Positions 8,768-18,215 are shown, counted from the stretch's first letter. The stretch: 64,000 bases of DNA from Methylocystis silviterrae (GCF_013350005.1 NZ_JABVWW010000011.1:34661-98660), one strand, 5' to 3'. A program made the numbers and translations. The notes: generated from the letters alone by a model not told the origin.

Positions 8768-9790
8768 ATGTCTCACGCCATTCATCCCTTCGAAGAAATT
8801 CGTATCCTGTTGGCGGCTCTGCCCGACCCCGATCTGCAAGCCGCGGAGGCGGTCCGCGCGCGCGACGGCCGGCTCACCAAGCCGCCCGGCGCGCTTGGTC
8901 GTCTCGAAGAGATCGTCGAATGGCTCGCCGCCTGGCAGGGCAGGGCGGAGCCCGCGATCGAGCGCCCGCTCGTCGCGGTTTTCGCCGCCAATCACGGCGT
9001 CGTGGCGCAGGGCGTTTCGGCTTTCCCGGCGAGCGTCACGCAGCAGATGGTGGCGAATTTTCTCACTGGCGGCGCCGCGATCAATCAGATCTGCAAGTCC
9101 TATGGCGTCGGCCTGAAGGTCTATGAGCTGGCGCTCGAACGGCCGACCGCCGACTTTACTGTGGCGCCGGCCATGGACGAGCGCGAAGCGGCGGCGACCT
9201 TCGCCTATGGGATGGAGGCGATCCAGGGCGATATTGATCTCCTCGCCCCTGGCGAGATGGGCATCGGCAATACGACGAGCGCTGCGGCGATCTATGCGGC
9301 GCTTTACGGCGGGCCCGCCTCGCGCTGGACCGGACGCGGCACGGGCGTCGACGACGCCGGGCTTTCGCGCAAGAACGCCGCGATCGACGCCGCGCTGACG
9401 CTGCATGCGCCACATCTCGCCGATCCTTTAGAAATCTTGCGCCGGCTCGGCGGGCGGGAAATCGCGGCGATGATGGGCGCGATCGCCGCCGCGCGTCTCA
9501 ACCGCATTCCCGTGGTGCTTGACGGCTATGTCGCCTGCGCCGCCGCCGCGCTGCTCCACGCGATCGCGCCCGAGTCGATCGCGCATTGCTCAGCGGGCCA
9601 CGTCTCTGCGGAGGGCGCGCATCGCGACGTTCTGACGCGGCTTGGAATGCGCCCGCTGCTCGATCTCGACATGCGGCTTGGCGAGGGCTCGGGCGCGGCG
9701 CTCGCCATTGGCCTGATCAAAGCCGCGCTCGCGTGTCATAGGGATATGGCGACTTTTGAGAGCGCGGGCGTATCGGAAAAATCGGAATGA
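8768..9790 (+). CDS. cobT: Nicotinate-nucleotide--dimethylbenzimidazole phosphoribosyltransferase
   Basis: A 340-residue enzyme making alpha-ribazole phosphate for the lower ligand of cobalamin. Family blocks are TKPPGALGRLE near the N terminus, AANHGVVAQGVSAFP, EMGIGNTTSAAAI (GxGxGNTT-type) and the C-terminal RLGEGSGAALAIGLIKAA, which holds the catalytic glutamate. I chose the ATG at 8768 because the extra ten upstream residues of the longer frame are not family-like. No cobalamin riboswitch is visible in the 155 bases upstream, which are taken up by a palindromic repeat. No other cob gene is nearby. Confidence 0.95.
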   Translation: MSHAIHPFEEIRILLAALPDPDLQAAEAVRARDGRLTKPPGALGRLEEIVEWLAAWQGRAEPAIERPLVAVFAANHGVVAQGVSAFPASVTQQMVANFLTGGAAINQICKSYGVGLKVYELALERPTADFTVAPAMDEREAAATFAYGMEAIQGDIDLLAPGEMGIGNTTSAAAIYAALYGGPASRWTGRGTGVDDAGLSRKNAAIDAALTLHAPHLADPLEILRRLGGREIAAMMGAIAAARLNRIPVVLDGYVACAAAALLHAIAPESIAHCSAGHVSAEGAHRDVLTRLGMRPLLDLDMRLGEGSGAALAIGLIKAALACHRDMATFESAGVSEKSE

Positions 9791-9878
9791 TTCATGGATG
9801 GCCGGCGGCTTGCTCTCAAGAAACTGTCACGTCCGGAGCGCATTGAAGTCAAAACCGACCCCTGAGGAGCGCGGTTGC

Positions 9879-10838
9879 ATGAACTCCAATCTTACATCCG
9901 CCTACGCTGCCGTGATCTTGATGGCGGCGCTTGCGGCGGCGCTGCCCTTTCATCTCAATCGGATACTGGGTCCGCAGCGGCTGCTTCACGCGGCCTATGC
10001 CGCCGCCGCACTGGGACTGTTTTGTCTATTGGGCGCGACCGCCTTCGGCTGGACGTTCGACCGACAAAGTGCGCTGCTTTGGGTCTACCTCGCGCTTTTC
10101 CTTCTCGCGGCGGGCATCGCGGCGCGTCGCCGTATGACGCTCGGCGCGATCGGGCTGCCCTGGCTTTCGGCGCTGATCCAGCTCGGCGTCGTCGCATACA
10201 TGTTTGCGCCGGATTCGTTTCGAAAGCCGCCGGTGACGGCGGCGCTGTTCCTGTATTTCATATTCGAGGCGCTCGTCTGGCTGCGCGGCCGCGAGGCGCA
10301 GGAGCCGGCAGAGTCCCCGGGAGCGAGCGATCGCGCGCGGCCGCCGCTGTTCCCGCCCCTGCGCCGTCGTGGTTTCGCAGAAGCCTCACTGGCGGCCGCG
10401 GCGATCGCCATCGCCTTTCTGCTCGTCGCTGGGCCGCAAGCGGCGCATATCGGTTCGGAGTCAGATTCTGCGCAGCAGCAGGAGGCGCAGACCGAAGAGA
10501 CCGCTGCGAGCGGCGAGACGACAACCAGCGAGGAACCCGCTTCAGAGGTCAATCCGTCTGAGACCAATGAAGAGCCGAAGACAGAGCGCCGAGAAAGTGC
10601 GGCGGCGGAAGCCCCGCAGGCCTCTGCTGGCCATGCGCCCGTCGAGCCCCCGACGACCGCGGCGAAGGACCCGGGAATTTATACAGCCCGCACGGGGGAC
10701 ACGTTTAAATCCATCGCCAGGCGACTCTACGGCGCAACAAGCAAATGGCGCGCGATCGCCGAGCTCAATCCCGACCTGAAGTCGAAAAGGCTGCGTGCTG
10801 GTCAGCTCGTCAACCTGCCGCCGGCGCCGGCGCGGTGA
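9879..10838 (+). CDS. Membrane protein with C-terminal LysM domain
   Basis: A 319-residue protein. Residues 1-130 hold four to five hydrophobic segments. A further membrane segment (about residues 168-188) is followed by a long acidic, Glu/Ser/Thr/Pro-rich stretch (about residues 190-265). The last 50 residues form a LysM domain (YTARTGDTFKSIARRLYG, then AELNPDL and LRAGQLVNLP), which binds peptidoglycan. This suggests an inner-membrane protein reaching the cell wall by a flexible linker. The ATG at 9879 is preceded by GAGGAG at a good distance; the longer frame upstream lacks such a site. Role otherwise unknown. Confidence 0.75.
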   Translation: MNSNLTSAYAAVILMAALAAALPFHLNRILGPQRLLHAAYAAAALGLFCLLGATAFGWTFDRQSALLWVYLALFLLAAGIAARRRMTLGAIGLPWLSALIQLGVVAYMFAPDSFRKPPVTAALFLYFIFEALVWLRGREAQEPAESPGASDRARPPLFPPLRRRGFAEASLAAAAIAIAFLLVAGPQAAHIGSESDSAQQQEAQTEETAASGETTTSEEPASEVNPSETNEEPKTERRESAAAEAPQASAGHAPVEPPTTAAKDPGIYTARTGDTFKSIARRLYGATSKWRAIAELNPDLKSKRLRAGQLVNLPPAPAR

Positions 10839-10854
10839 TGTGCGAACGCCCAAT

Positions 10855-10883
10855 TCTCGGCGGCTCCTGTCGAACCGCCGAGA
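10855..10883. terminator. Hairpin between convergent genes
   Basis: A perfect nine-base stem TCTCGGCGG / CCGCCGAGA with an 11-base loop, followed on the plus strand by a loosely T-rich stretch (GTCTGTATTTTG). It lies between the LysM gene and the convergent cyclo-ligase and probably ends one or both transcripts. Confidence 0.6.
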
Positions 10884-10915
10884 CGTCTGTATTTTGACGA
10901 GATGTGACCGGCGTC

Positions 10916-11518
10916 CTAGGCGACCGCGGTTGCGAACCGCAGCGTCTCCTGTTCGGTCATGACGGCGTCGAGCCGCTGGTCATGCGGTTCGATCGGCACA
11001 TGGTCGGCTTCCTGCCAGGAATATGCGACGCCGACGGCGACGACCGGCTTTTTGGCGCGAAGGGTAGAGAGCGTGGCGTCATAGATGCCGCCGCCATAGC
11101 CCAGCCGAAAACCGCGCCGATCGAAGGCGGCGAGCGGCGAAAACACAATATCGGGGTCATATGCAGACTTGTCGTCCGACGGTTCGGACAGGCCGAACGG
11201 CCCTTTGACGAGGTCGTCGCCAGGCGCGAAGGCGCGAAAGACTAAAGGCTGACGCACCTTGTGCATGACCGGCAAGGTCACGCGGTAACCTTCGGCGGCG
11301 AGCGCATCGATGAGCGGGCGCGTGTTCAACTCGCTGCGGATCGGCCAATAGACGGAAACGACAGGCGGCGCGCTCAGTTTCGCATCGCGCGCAAAGCCGG
11401 CGACCAGCGCGACGCCCCGGCGCGCGACGGACGCGGCCGCCTCATGCGCTTCGTGCGGCGTGATGAGATCGCGGCGCGCCAGCGAACGGCGCCGCAGCTC
11501 GGCTTTCAAATCGCTCAT
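10916..11518 (-). CDS. fthC: 5-formyltetrahydrofolate cyclo-ligase
   Basis: A 200-residue ATP-dependent enzyme converting 5-formyl-THF to 5,10-methenyl-THF. It starts MSDLKAELRRRSLARRDLI. It contains VSVYWPIRSELNTRPLIDAL, the LPVM strand, the central GPFGLSEP block and the ATP-site stretch DRRGFRLGYGGGIYDATL near the C terminus. The ATG at 11518 is chosen because the longer frame runs back through a structured RNA. The gene lies immediately downstream of 6S RNA, a linkage (ygfA/fthC with ssrS) conserved across Proteobacteria, so the two are probably co-transcribed from the 6S promoter. Confidence 0.93.
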   Translation of the reverse strand: MSDLKAELRRRSLARRDLITPHEAHEAAASVARRGVALVAGFARDAKLSAPPVVSVYWPIRSELNTRPLIDALAAEGYRVTLPVMHKVRQPLVFRAFAPGDDLVKGPFGLSEPSDDKSAYDPDIVFSPLAAFDRRGFRLGYGGGIYDATLSTLRAKKPVVAVGVAYSWQEADHVPIEPHDQRLDAVMTEQETLRFATAVA

Positions 11519-11524
11519 GCGAGA

Positions 11525-11662
11525 GGAATAACAGGGAAGGAGAGTGCGGGCCACAAGAGCCGTGGGACATCGATCCCGGGAACCTACAACGTAGGTGGGC
11601 GCCATATGACCAAGCCCACGGGCGAGGCCAGGGACAGCTCCCATAAGGATCGATAAGGCCCC
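11525..11662 (-). ncRNA. ssrS: 6S RNA (RNA polymerase-binding regulatory RNA)
   Basis: The minus strand carries, in order, GGGGCCTTATCGATCC, GGAGCTGTCCCTGGCCTCGC, CTTGGTCATATGGCGC, CACCTACGTTGTAGG, GATCGATGTCCCACGGCTC and TGTGGCCCGCACTC. I recognise these as the conserved blocks of Rhizobiales 6S RNA, and its two sides can pair around a large central bulge that mimics an open promoter. A TATTAT -10 element lies at 11668-11673, about six bases before the proposed 5' end. The RNA directly precedes fthC, its usual partner. Ends are approximate to about ten bases. It represses sigma-70 transcription in stationary phase by known mechanism. Confidence 0.85.
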
Positions 11663-11753
11663 GGGGAATAATAGTCCTGCACGCACCCCGCAGCGCCGCC
11701 TGATGAATGTAGCGCCGCGCGCGGCCGGGCGCCAGTGGCGTCTGAGAGATTCG

Positions 11754-12476
11754 CTAGGCGAGCGCTAACTCCAATGGCGCGGATTTTTCGCGTTCTTTTC
11801 TCTCCACCGGGAGACGCTCGATCCGCGTCAGCGTAAACAGACCGAAGGGCGCGAGCGGGCGGCGCTCGATGAGCTTCATTTGCGGGTTCTGGTCGATCCA
11901 GTCGCCGATGATCGACCAGGGAAACTGCGGACGCCAGCCGAGCTTGGGAGCCATATGGCGGTCGAGCCACGCCTCGAACAGCGCAATCGCGTCGTCCTTG
12001 CCGCTCACATGATTGACGAGCACGATCTCGCCGCCCGGCCGAAGCACGCGCGCGAGTTCGTCGAGCATGGCTTGCGGCTCCGGCACGACCGTCAGGACGT
12101 AAGGCGCGACAACGCAAGCGAAACTCGCGTCCGAGAACGCCATTCGCGTCGCGTCCATCTTCACGAGGCCGGCGACATGGGAGAGGCGCTCGCGGCGCAC
12201 GCGCTGCGCGGCGCGGCGCAGCATCGGCTCCGACAGATCGACGCCAATGACCTGCGTATTGGCCGCAAACATCGGCAGTTCGAGTCCCGTGCCGACGCCG
12301 ACATCGAGGATCGGTCCCTGCGCCTTCGAGGCTGCGGCGGCGGCGGCGCGGCGGCCGGGCTTCAGCAGCGTCGCAAAGGTCAAATCGTAGATCGGCGCCC
12401 AGCGGGCATAAGCGGCCTCGACATTGCAGTTATCGAGCGTTTCGACTTCGCGCAAAAAATTCCTGGCTTCGCTCAT
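11754..12476 (-). CDS. pmtA: Class I SAM-dependent methyltransferase, PmtA (phosphatidylethanolamine N-methyltransferase) type
   Basis: A 240-residue cytoplasmic or membrane-associated methyltransferase. Motif I reads [13 protein letters not shown], followed by GVDLSEPML, the post-I acidic end. Motif IV lies near [16 protein letters not shown], and [17 protein letters not shown] follows. The N-terminal YARWAPIYD and this arrangement match the small soluble PmtA group of alphaproteobacteria that makes phosphatidylcholine by three methylations of PE. Other lipid or quinone methyltransferases share the fold. Its ATG overlaps the stop of mnmA by four bases (ATGA), so it is translationally coupled to that gene. 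A 6S RNA locus follows. Confidence 0.75.
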   Translation of the reverse strand: MSEARNFLREVETLDNCNVEAAYARWAPIYDLTFATLLKPGRRAAAAAASKAQGPILDVGVGTGLELPMFAANTQVIGVDLSEPMLRRAAQRVRRERLSHVAGLVKMDATRMAFSDASFACVVAPYVLTVVPEPQAMLDELARVLRPGGEIVLVNHVSGKDDAIALFEAWLDRHMAPKLGWRPQFPWSIIGDWIDQNPQMKLIERRPLAPFGLFTLTRIERLPVERKEREKSAPLELALA

Positions 12477-13702
12477 CGAGGCGCCCTTCGCACTTCTTCG
12501 GCGCGCAGCGGCGGCGCCTTTGATGACATCGTCATCGCTGCGGGCTCGATCGCGGTGATAAATCCGCCGCCGAGCACGCGCGCTTCATTTTCGTCGGCAT
12601 CGTAGAAGACGCACGCCTGCCCAGGCGAGACGCCGAATTCGCTCGCCGCGAAGACCACCAGCACGCCGTCCCGGCCCGCGATCACCCGCGCCGGAACAGG
12701 CGGCCGCGTCGAGCGCACGCGCGCCATAATGTCGATGCCCTCGGGCGGGAGGGAAGAGAGCGCGCCCTCCCCAATCCAATTCACGTCGCGTAGCTGTACG
12801 GCGCGAGTCTCCAGAGCCTCGCGGGGGCCGACCACGACCTGAGCCTTCTCGGCGTCAAGGCGCAGAACGTAAAGCGGCTCCGCGTCGCGGCCGGCGACTT
12901 TTGCGCCCAGCCCTAGGCCGCGGCGCTGTCCGATGGTGTAGTGGATGACGCCGGCGTGTCGCCCCAGGACACGGCCGTCGAGATGCACGATCTCGCCGGG
13001 CACCACCGACGCAGGCGCAAGCTTTTCGACGATGTCGGTGTAGCGCCCGGTCGGCACGAAGCAGATGTCCTGGCTGTCCGGCTTGTCGGCGACCTCGAGT
13101 CCGAAGCGGCGGGCCATGTCGCGAACTTCGGCCTTGGCATAGTCGCCGAGCGGAAAGCGCAGCATCCGCAGCTGCTCGCGCGTCGTCGCGAACAGGAAAT
13201 AGCTCTGGTCGCGCGCCGCATCCTTGGCGCGGTAGAGCGCACGGCCGCCGCGTCCGTCGTCGCGGGCGGAAATGTAATGGCCCGTCGCGAGCGCGTGCGC
13301 GCCGAGGTCCTTCGCCGTCTCCATGAGATCGGCGAATTTGATGAACTGGTTGCAGGCGATGCAAGGCACGGGAGTCTCGCCGCTGGCGTAGCTCGCGGCG
13401 AATTCGTCAATCACCTTCTCGCGAAACTTGCTCTCGTAATCGAGAACGAAGTGCGGAATGCCGAGTCGCGCCGCGACATTTCGCGCATCGTGAATGTCGC
13501 GCCCGGCGCAGCAGGCGCCCTTGCGGTGCGTGGCTTCGCCGTGATCATAAAGCTGCATCGTGACGCCCACGACGTCGTAGCCTTGCTCCTTCAGCAGAGC
13601 GGCGACGACGCTCGAGTCGACGCCGCCGGACATGGCGACGACGACCCGCGTCTCGCGCGGCGAGGAAGGCTGCGGCGCATGATCCGATACGCTATTCGTC
13701 AT
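12473..13702 (-). CDS. mnmA: tRNA-specific 2-thiouridylase
   Basis: A 409-residue enzyme that thiolates U34 of Lys, Glu and Gln tRNAs. The PP-loop ATP site is [17 protein letters not shown] near residues 21-37. The nucleophilic cysteine lies in [13 protein letters not shown] and the second catalytic cysteine in [23 protein letters not shown] and [10 protein letters not shown] are further family blocks. About twenty poorly conserved residues precede the PP loop, so the true start could be slightly later. The gene shares a 241-base divergent promoter region with prs and is coupled to pmtA. Confidence 0.96.
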   Translation of the reverse strand: MTNSVSDHAPQPSSPRETRVVVAMSGGVDSSVVAALLKEQGYDVVGVTMQLYDHGEATHRKGACCAGRDIHDARNVAARLGIPHFVLDYESKFREKVIDEFAASYASGETPVPCIACNQFIKFADLMETAKDLGAHALATGHYISARDDGRGGRALYRAKDAARDQSYFLFATTREQLRMLRFPLGDYAKAEVRDMARRFGLEVADKPDSQDICFVPTGRYTDIVEKLAPASVVPGEIVHLDGRVLGRHAGVIHYTIGQRRGLGLGAKVAGRDAEPLYVLRLDAEKAQVVVGPREALETRAVQLRDVNWIGEGALSSLPPEGIDIMARVRSTRPPVPARVIAGRDGVLVVFAASEFGVSPGQACVFYDADENEARVLGGGFITAIEPAAMTMSSKAPPLRAEEVRRAPR

Positions 13703-13943
13703 TTACGGAAGCGACGCCTGTCTACTACGGAAAGTGGGGCGAGTGGATGAAGGCGCAAAAATCAAGCGCCCCGGCCCGCCGCGCATCGGTGAGGCCGCTG
13801 TCACCATTTAGAGCATTACCCGTCCAAGAGGCAATCCTGTCGATATTTTTCGACAGAGAAAGCCGCCATCCCGGCGTCATATTGTTCGCAGCCGCCATCG
13901 CTGCTATGACGCCGCGGCGTTTAGGGCGCGGGGATGGATCTAA

Positions 13944-14885
13944 ATGGCGGCGATGAAACTCCTGGCGGGCAACTCCAACAGGCCGCTCGCGGAGGCGATC
14001 GCCGCCCACCTTGGCGTTCCGCTCTGTCGCGCCCAGGTTCGCCGCTTCGCCGACCAGGAAATCTGGGTCGAAATCCTGGAGAATGTGCGCGGGCAGGACA
14101 CGTTCGTGATCCAGTCCACGTCCGCGCCGGCCAACGACCATCTGATGGAGCTCCTGATCATGGTCGACGCGCTGCGCCGCGCCTCAGCGCGTCGCATCAC
14201 GGCGGTCATTCCCTATTTCGGCTACGCCCGCCAGGACCGCAAACAGGGGCCGCGCACGCCGATCTCGGCCAAGCTTGTCAGCAATCTGATCACGCGGGCG
14301 GGCGCGGACCGCGTCCTGACCGTGGATCTGCACGCCGGCCAGGTTCAGGGCTTCTTCGACATTCCAACGGATAATCTCTTCGCCGCGCCGGTCATCGTGG
14401 CGGACATCAAGTCGCACCTTGAACTCAAGAATGTCATGGTTGTGTCGCCGGACGTCGGCGGCGTGGTGCGCGCGCGGGCGCTGGCGAAGCGCATCGACGC
14501 GCCGCTCGCCATCGTCGACAAGCGCCGCGAGCGCGCCGGCGACTCCGAGGTCATGAACATCATCGGCGACGTGAGCGGCCACAACTGCATCCTCATCGAC
14601 GACATCGTCGATTCGGGCGGAACGCTGTGCAACGCCGCCGAAGCCCTGCTGGCGGCGGGCGCCGGCTCGGTCTACGCCTTCATCACCCATGGCGTGCTGT
14701 CGGGCGCGGCGGCGGAGCGCATCGCCAACTCGAAGCTGAAGCAGCTTGTCGTCACCGACACGATCCGCGCGACGGCCGCGGTCGAAGCCGCCCCCAACAT
14801 TCGCGTCATTCCGATCGGCCATCTGATCGGCGAGGCGATCGCCCGCACGGCGCGGGAGGAAAGCGTCTCAAGCCTGTTCGATTAG
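13944..14885 (+). CDS. prs: Ribose-phosphate pyrophosphokinase
   Basis: A 313-residue PRPP synthase, feeding purine, pyrimidine, histidine and NAD synthesis. Family blocks are [46 protein letters not shown], the catalytic flexible loop [12 protein letters not shown] and the PRPP-binding loop [13 protein letters not shown]. Either the ATG at 13944 or an in-frame ATG nine bases later could start it. Length is normal for class I enzymes. It stands alone, with a 3' end facing the membrane protein gene at 14933. Confidence 0.96.
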   Translation: MAAMKLLAGNSNRPLAEAIAAHLGVPLCRAQVRRFADQEIWVEILENVRGQDTFVIQSTSAPANDHLMELLIMVDALRRASARRITAVIPYFGYARQDRKQGPRTPISAKLVSNLITRAGADRVLTVDLHAGQVQGFFDIPTDNLFAAPVIVADIKSHLELKNVMVVSPDVGGVVRARALAKRIDAPLAIVDKRRERAGDSEVMNIIGDVSGHNCILIDDIVDSGGTLCNAAEALLAAGAGSVYAFITHGVLSGAAAERIANSKLKQLVVTDTIRATAAVEAAPNIRVIPIGHLIGEAIARTAREESVSSLFD

Positions 14886-14932
14886 GCCTTCCGTGAGGAT
14901 ATGCCACGCGGCGGCTTTCTCTGCCGATCAAG

Positions 14933-15388
14933 TCAATAAGGCTCCGAGCGGAAGCTCGCACGCAGGACGGTGAGGCAGGCGCCGGCGAAACCGAAGCTGG
15001 TCGTTACGATGCTCGCCATGAGATAGAGCCTGAACACGTTCGGACCCCAGCCTTCCGCCGGCGGGCCGTCGAGGATTGGAAACGCCGCCTGCAAGATGAA
15101 CAGGCTCGAATTGGTGAATGCGCCCACGACCATTGCCCAGCGCACGGGCCAGGCGAAAGGAACTCGCGTTCCGTAGAAGCCGAGCAGGAGCGCGCTCATC
15201 AGCAGGAAGTCGATATGGGCCTGCAAGACGCGCGAGAATTTCCCGGGAAAGATCGCCGACATGAGCGGCGCTTCCATCTTGAGCGCCACCAGACACCAGG
15301 CCAGAACGAGCGCAACGAGCACCCAAAGGGCGGCGCCTCTTAGCAAAATAATGTTGTTTTCTTGGACTGATCGCGCGTTTTGACTCAT
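14933..15388 (-). CDS. Four-helix integral membrane protein of unknown function
   Basis: A 151-residue protein with four hydrophobic segments (about residues 18-40, 60-78, 84-103 and 120-143). The second begins with RVLQAHIDFLLMSALLLGFYG. That pattern, an Arg and a His just before a membrane helix, resembles small four-helix isomerases of the styrene-oxide isomerase / hydroxylaminobenzene mutase group, but the likeness is weak and I do not claim the activity. It is divergent from an AraC-type regulator across 128 bases, which suggests control by that regulator. Confidence 0.6.
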   Translation of the reverse strand: MSQNARSVQENNIILLRGAALWVLVALVLAWCLVALKMEAPLMSAIFPGKFSRVLQAHIDFLLMSALLLGFYGTRVPFAWPVRWAMVVGAFTNSSLFILQAAFPILDGPPAEGWGPNVFRLYLMASIVTTSFGFAGACLTVLRASFRSEPY

Positions 15389-15516
15389 TTTGACATTCCT
15401 GCCGATTTCGGCGGTTCGCCGCGGGGCGGATATGCAACATTGATCGAATCAATGCTTGACCGAGGCGGCTGAAAAACTTGTCTGAAATGGATCTGCCGGG
15501 CGTGAGGAGGGATTCG

Positions 15517-16461
15517 ATGACGAAAGCGCAATTCCTTTCGACCGAAGGCGTGCCGCATGCCCGGCGCCGTGAGTGGCTCTGTGAGGTGATCGGACGTGAA
15601 TACGCCCGCGCAGACGCTTGCGCCCTGCCGACGCAGCCGCTGTTCAATGAAATGACGATATATGGCGAAATTGACGTGCGACTCTCGGCGATCCGCTCAA
15701 ACGCCATCCTCATCGAAAGACCGAAGCGGCCTTCGCTGCCCGACAGTCAGGACGTGTATCTCGCCGTTGTGCTGCTCTCGGGCGAATATTTTCTTGAGCA
15801 AGGCGAGCGCCGAGCGGCGTTGCGTCCTGGCGACATGACGATCTACGACGCCACCCGGCCGCACAAAATCTATTGTCCTGGCTCATTCTCGAAACTGATC
15901 GTATCTCTGCCGCGCGCCGCCATGCGAACGCGTTTGCCCGATATGGACCGTCGATTGGCCGCACCGATCGCCGGCGCGCGCGGACTTGGCGCGATCGCCG
16001 CCGCGCATATCCGTTCTATCGCCGCGCATGCCGCCGTACTCACGGATGAGTCCTTCGCGGCGGCGACGGACCATTGCGCCGACCTCATCGCCCTTTCCGT
16101 TGCCGATTCGCAACAAATTCCCGCGACCGCCCGCAGTCGCGACGCCACGCTGCGACGGGTGAAGCGCTTCATCGAAGGCCGCTTGGGCGATCCCCGGCTT
16201 GATCCGACCATGACGGCCCAGGCGCTGGGGCTTTCAATCCGCTATCTCAACGCGCTCTTCGAAGCTGAGGGTGTATCGCTGATGCGCTATGTTTGGTCGA
16301 GGCGTCTCGATCATTGTCGCGCCGACCTCAACGCCCGAGCGCACGCCCCGATTGGTGAGATCGCCTTTCGCTGGGGCTTCAGCGATTTTTCCCACTTCAG
16401 CCGGGCGTTTCGCCGGCGGTTTGGACAATCCGCGCGCAGTATGCGGATGCAGGCCGAATAG
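15517..16461 (+). CDS. AraC-family transcriptional regulator (FeaR-like layout)
   Basis: A 314-residue regulator. The N-terminal two thirds form a cupin-like sensor domain (VYLAVVLLSGEYFLEQGERRAAL, then LRPGDMTIYDATRPHKI). The C-terminal 100 residues carry two helix-turn-helix motifs (TMTAQALGLSIRYLNALFEAEG and GEIAFRWGFSDFSHFSRAFRRRFG). The ATG at 15517 has GAGGAGGG seven bases before it, which decides the start over the TTG at 15478. It is divergent from the four-helix membrane protein and followed 121 bases later by an acyl-CoA ligase. Either may be its target. The inducer is unknown. Confidence 0.85.
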   Translation: MTKAQFLSTEGVPHARRREWLCEVIGREYARADACALPTQPLFNEMTIYGEIDVRLSAIRSNAILIERPKRPSLPDSQDVYLAVVLLSGEYFLEQGERRAALRPGDMTIYDATRPHKIYCPGSFSKLIVSLPRAAMRTRLPDMDRRLAAPIAGARGLGAIAAAHIRSIAAHAAVLTDESFAAATDHCADLIALSVADSQQIPATARSRDATLRRVKRFIEGRLGDPRLDPTMTAQALGLSIRYLNALFEAEGVSLMRYVWSRRLDHCRADLNARAHAPIGEIAFRWGFSDFSHFSRAFRRRFGQSARSMRMQAE

Positions 16462-16582
16462 CCGGCTCGATCAGGCGCTATTTGGGCGTGCCCAGCCGGA
16501 CTTTCTGAACGGATGTGTTGCGACCGTTTTGTCGGGACGCGCTGCGTATGCGCGCGTCGGCCTTGCGCCTGAACGCCCGCAA

Positions 16583-18127
16583 ATGCGAGAAGACGGCGTG
16601 CCTTCGAAGACTTGTTCCGCTCGCGAACCCGTTCCGCCGCGCTTCAATCTCGCGCGCTATTGCCTCGCCGAAAATGCGCGGCTGCGGCCCGACGTCACGG
16701 CGCTCACCGTCGTCGGCGACGCCGGCGCGCAGCGCTGGACCCACGCTGAACTCGATCTGAAAGTGCGGCGTCTCGCCGCCGGTTTGCAGTCGCTCGGCCT
16801 TCCGGCGGGCGCGCGCGTGATGATCCGCATGGGCAACGAAGCGAATGCGGCGCTTGCCTATTTCGCGTCAATCGCCGCCGGCTATGTGGCGCTGCTCGCG
16901 TCCTCTCAGCTCACTTTCGAGGAAGCCGAGTTCATGGCGCGCGACTGCGGCGCGTCCGCGCTGGCGTTGGGCGCATCGTTCGAGAACGAGCCGCATAGCG
17001 GAGACTTCCACGTCTTGCGCGGCGCCGATCTGGCGCGGCTCGCCGAGAGCGCGCCCATCCCGGACTATGTCGACACCGCCGCCGACGATCCCGCTTATCT
17101 CGTTTACACCTCCGGCACGACGAGCCGGCCGAAAGGCGTATTGCATGCGCATCGCGCCGCTTGGGGCCGGAGGCCGATGCGGGAGCATTGGACGGGGCTT
17201 GGCCCCGGCGACGTGATGTTGCACGCCGGCGCCATCAACTGGACCTATACGCTTGGCGTCGGCGTCATCGATCCGCTGTCGGCCGGGGCCAGCGCGGTGC
17301 TCTACAATGGACATCCAGATCCCGCCGCATGGCCGCGTCTCATCGAAACGTATCGCGCGACGATCTTCGCCGCCGTGCCAGGCGTCTTTCGGCAGATCCT
17401 TAAATATGGCGCGCCGGAGACCGCTAATCTATCGAGCCTGCGCCATGCGCTCTCGGCCGGCGCGGCGTTGCCGTCGAGCCTGCTCGCCGATTGGCGCGGC
17501 CGTACGGGCAAAGAGATTTACGAAGCCTTCGGCATGAGCGAGATTTCGACCTTCGTCTCCAGTGGGCCGACGGCGCCGGTGCGTCCCGACTCGCCCGGCA
17601 GGCCGCAGCCGGGCAGGGCGGTCGCGGCGCTGCCGCAAGAGGGCGGCGAGACTCCGCTTCGGCCAGGCGAAACCGGCCTCCTCGCCGTGCGCCGGGACGA
17701 TCCGGGCATGATGCTCGGTTATTGGAACCGTGAAGAAGAGGAGCGCGAGTCGTTTCGCGGCGAGTGGTTCGTCTCGGGCGACATCGTCGAATTCGACACC
17801 GACGGCTACATGTGGCGCCACGGCCGCGTCGATGAGGTCATGAATGCGGGAGGCTACCGGGTCTCGCCCGCGGAAGTTGAGAAAAGGCTGCTCGAGATCA
17901 ACGGCGTCGTCGAAGCGGCGGCGGCGGAACGGCCAGGGCGCGACGCAACCGCGACGATCATCAAGGCCTATGTGGTGATGCGCGACGGCGCGGCGCGGCA
18001 CGAGACGGCCATTCTCGAATACTGCCGCGCGCATCTTGCCGCCTACAAATGTCCGCGCGCGGTCATGTTCCTCGATGCGCTGCCACGCAACGCCAATGGC
18101 AAGCTCAACCGCGCGGCCTTGCCGTAA
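16583..18127 (+). CDS. AMP-dependent acyl/aryl-CoA synthetase
   Basis: A 514-residue member of the ANL adenylating superfamily that activates a carboxylic acid to acyl-AMP and then acyl-CoA. The P-loop is YLVYTSGTTSRPKGVLHAH. A5 is YEAFGMSEIS, A7 is GEWFVSGDIVEFDTDGYMW and A8 is GRVDEVMNAGGYRVSPAEVE. The catalytic lysine of A10 lies in LPRNANGKLNRAAL. Overall architecture resembles the acetyl-CoA synthetase / benzoate-CoA ligase branch. The ATG at 16583 gives a normal N terminus; the longer frame runs into the AraC gene. Substrate is unassigned. The preceding AraC-type regulator is a candidate controller. Confidence 0.85.
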   Translation: MREDGVPSKTCSAREPVPPRFNLARYCLAENARLRPDVTALTVVGDAGAQRWTHAELDLKVRRLAAGLQSLGLPAGARVMIRMGNEANAALAYFASIAAGYVALLASSQLTFEEAEFMARDCGASALALGASFENEPHSGDFHVLRGADLARLAESAPIPDYVDTAADDPAYLVYTSGTTSRPKGVLHAHRAAWGRRPMREHWTGLGPGDVMLHAGAINWTYTLGVGVIDPLSAGASAVLYNGHPDPAAWPRLIETYRATIFAAVPGVFRQILKYGAPETANLSSLRHALSAGAALPSSLLADWRGRTGKEIYEAFGMSEISTFVSSGPTAPVRPDSPGRPQPGRAVAALPQEGGETPLRPGETGLLAVRRDDPGMMLGYWNREEEERESFRGEWFVSGDIVEFDTDGYMWRHGRVDEVMNAGGYRVSPAEVEKRLLEINGVVEAAAAERPGRDATATIIKAYVVMRDGAARHETAILEYCRAHLAAYKCPRAVMFLDALPRNANGKLNRAALP

Positions 18128-18134
18128 ATAGAGA

Positions 18135-18177
18135 GGGCCCGAAGGTTCGCCGGGGCGAGCGGCGAACGATCGGGCCC
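18135..18177. terminator. Long hairpin after the CoA synthetase gene
   Basis: GGGCCCGA and GGTTCGCC on the left pair with GGCGAAC and TCGGGCCC on the right, giving a nearly perfect 17-base stem eight bases past the stop codon. It lacks a T tract, so it may act as a transcript-end stabiliser or a bidirectional terminator between the convergent synthetase and IHF-like genes. Confidence 0.55.
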
Positions 18178-18179
18178 AC

Positions 18180-18205
18180 GTCCGCTCACAGGGAGGAGCG
18201 CGGAC
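18180..18205. terminator. Second short hairpin before the IHF-like gene end
   Basis: GTCCGC pairs with GCGGAC around a 14-base loop, ending ten bases beyond the stop of the minus-strand IHF-like gene. It stands side by side with the longer hairpin and may serve the opposite transcript. Confidence 0.4.
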
Positions 18206-18215
18206 TACCGGAAAT

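Noticed and set aside
7021..8769. 582-codon minus-strand open frame
   Set aside because: Antisense to the photolyase and running through a palindromic repeat; no domain, no ribosome site.
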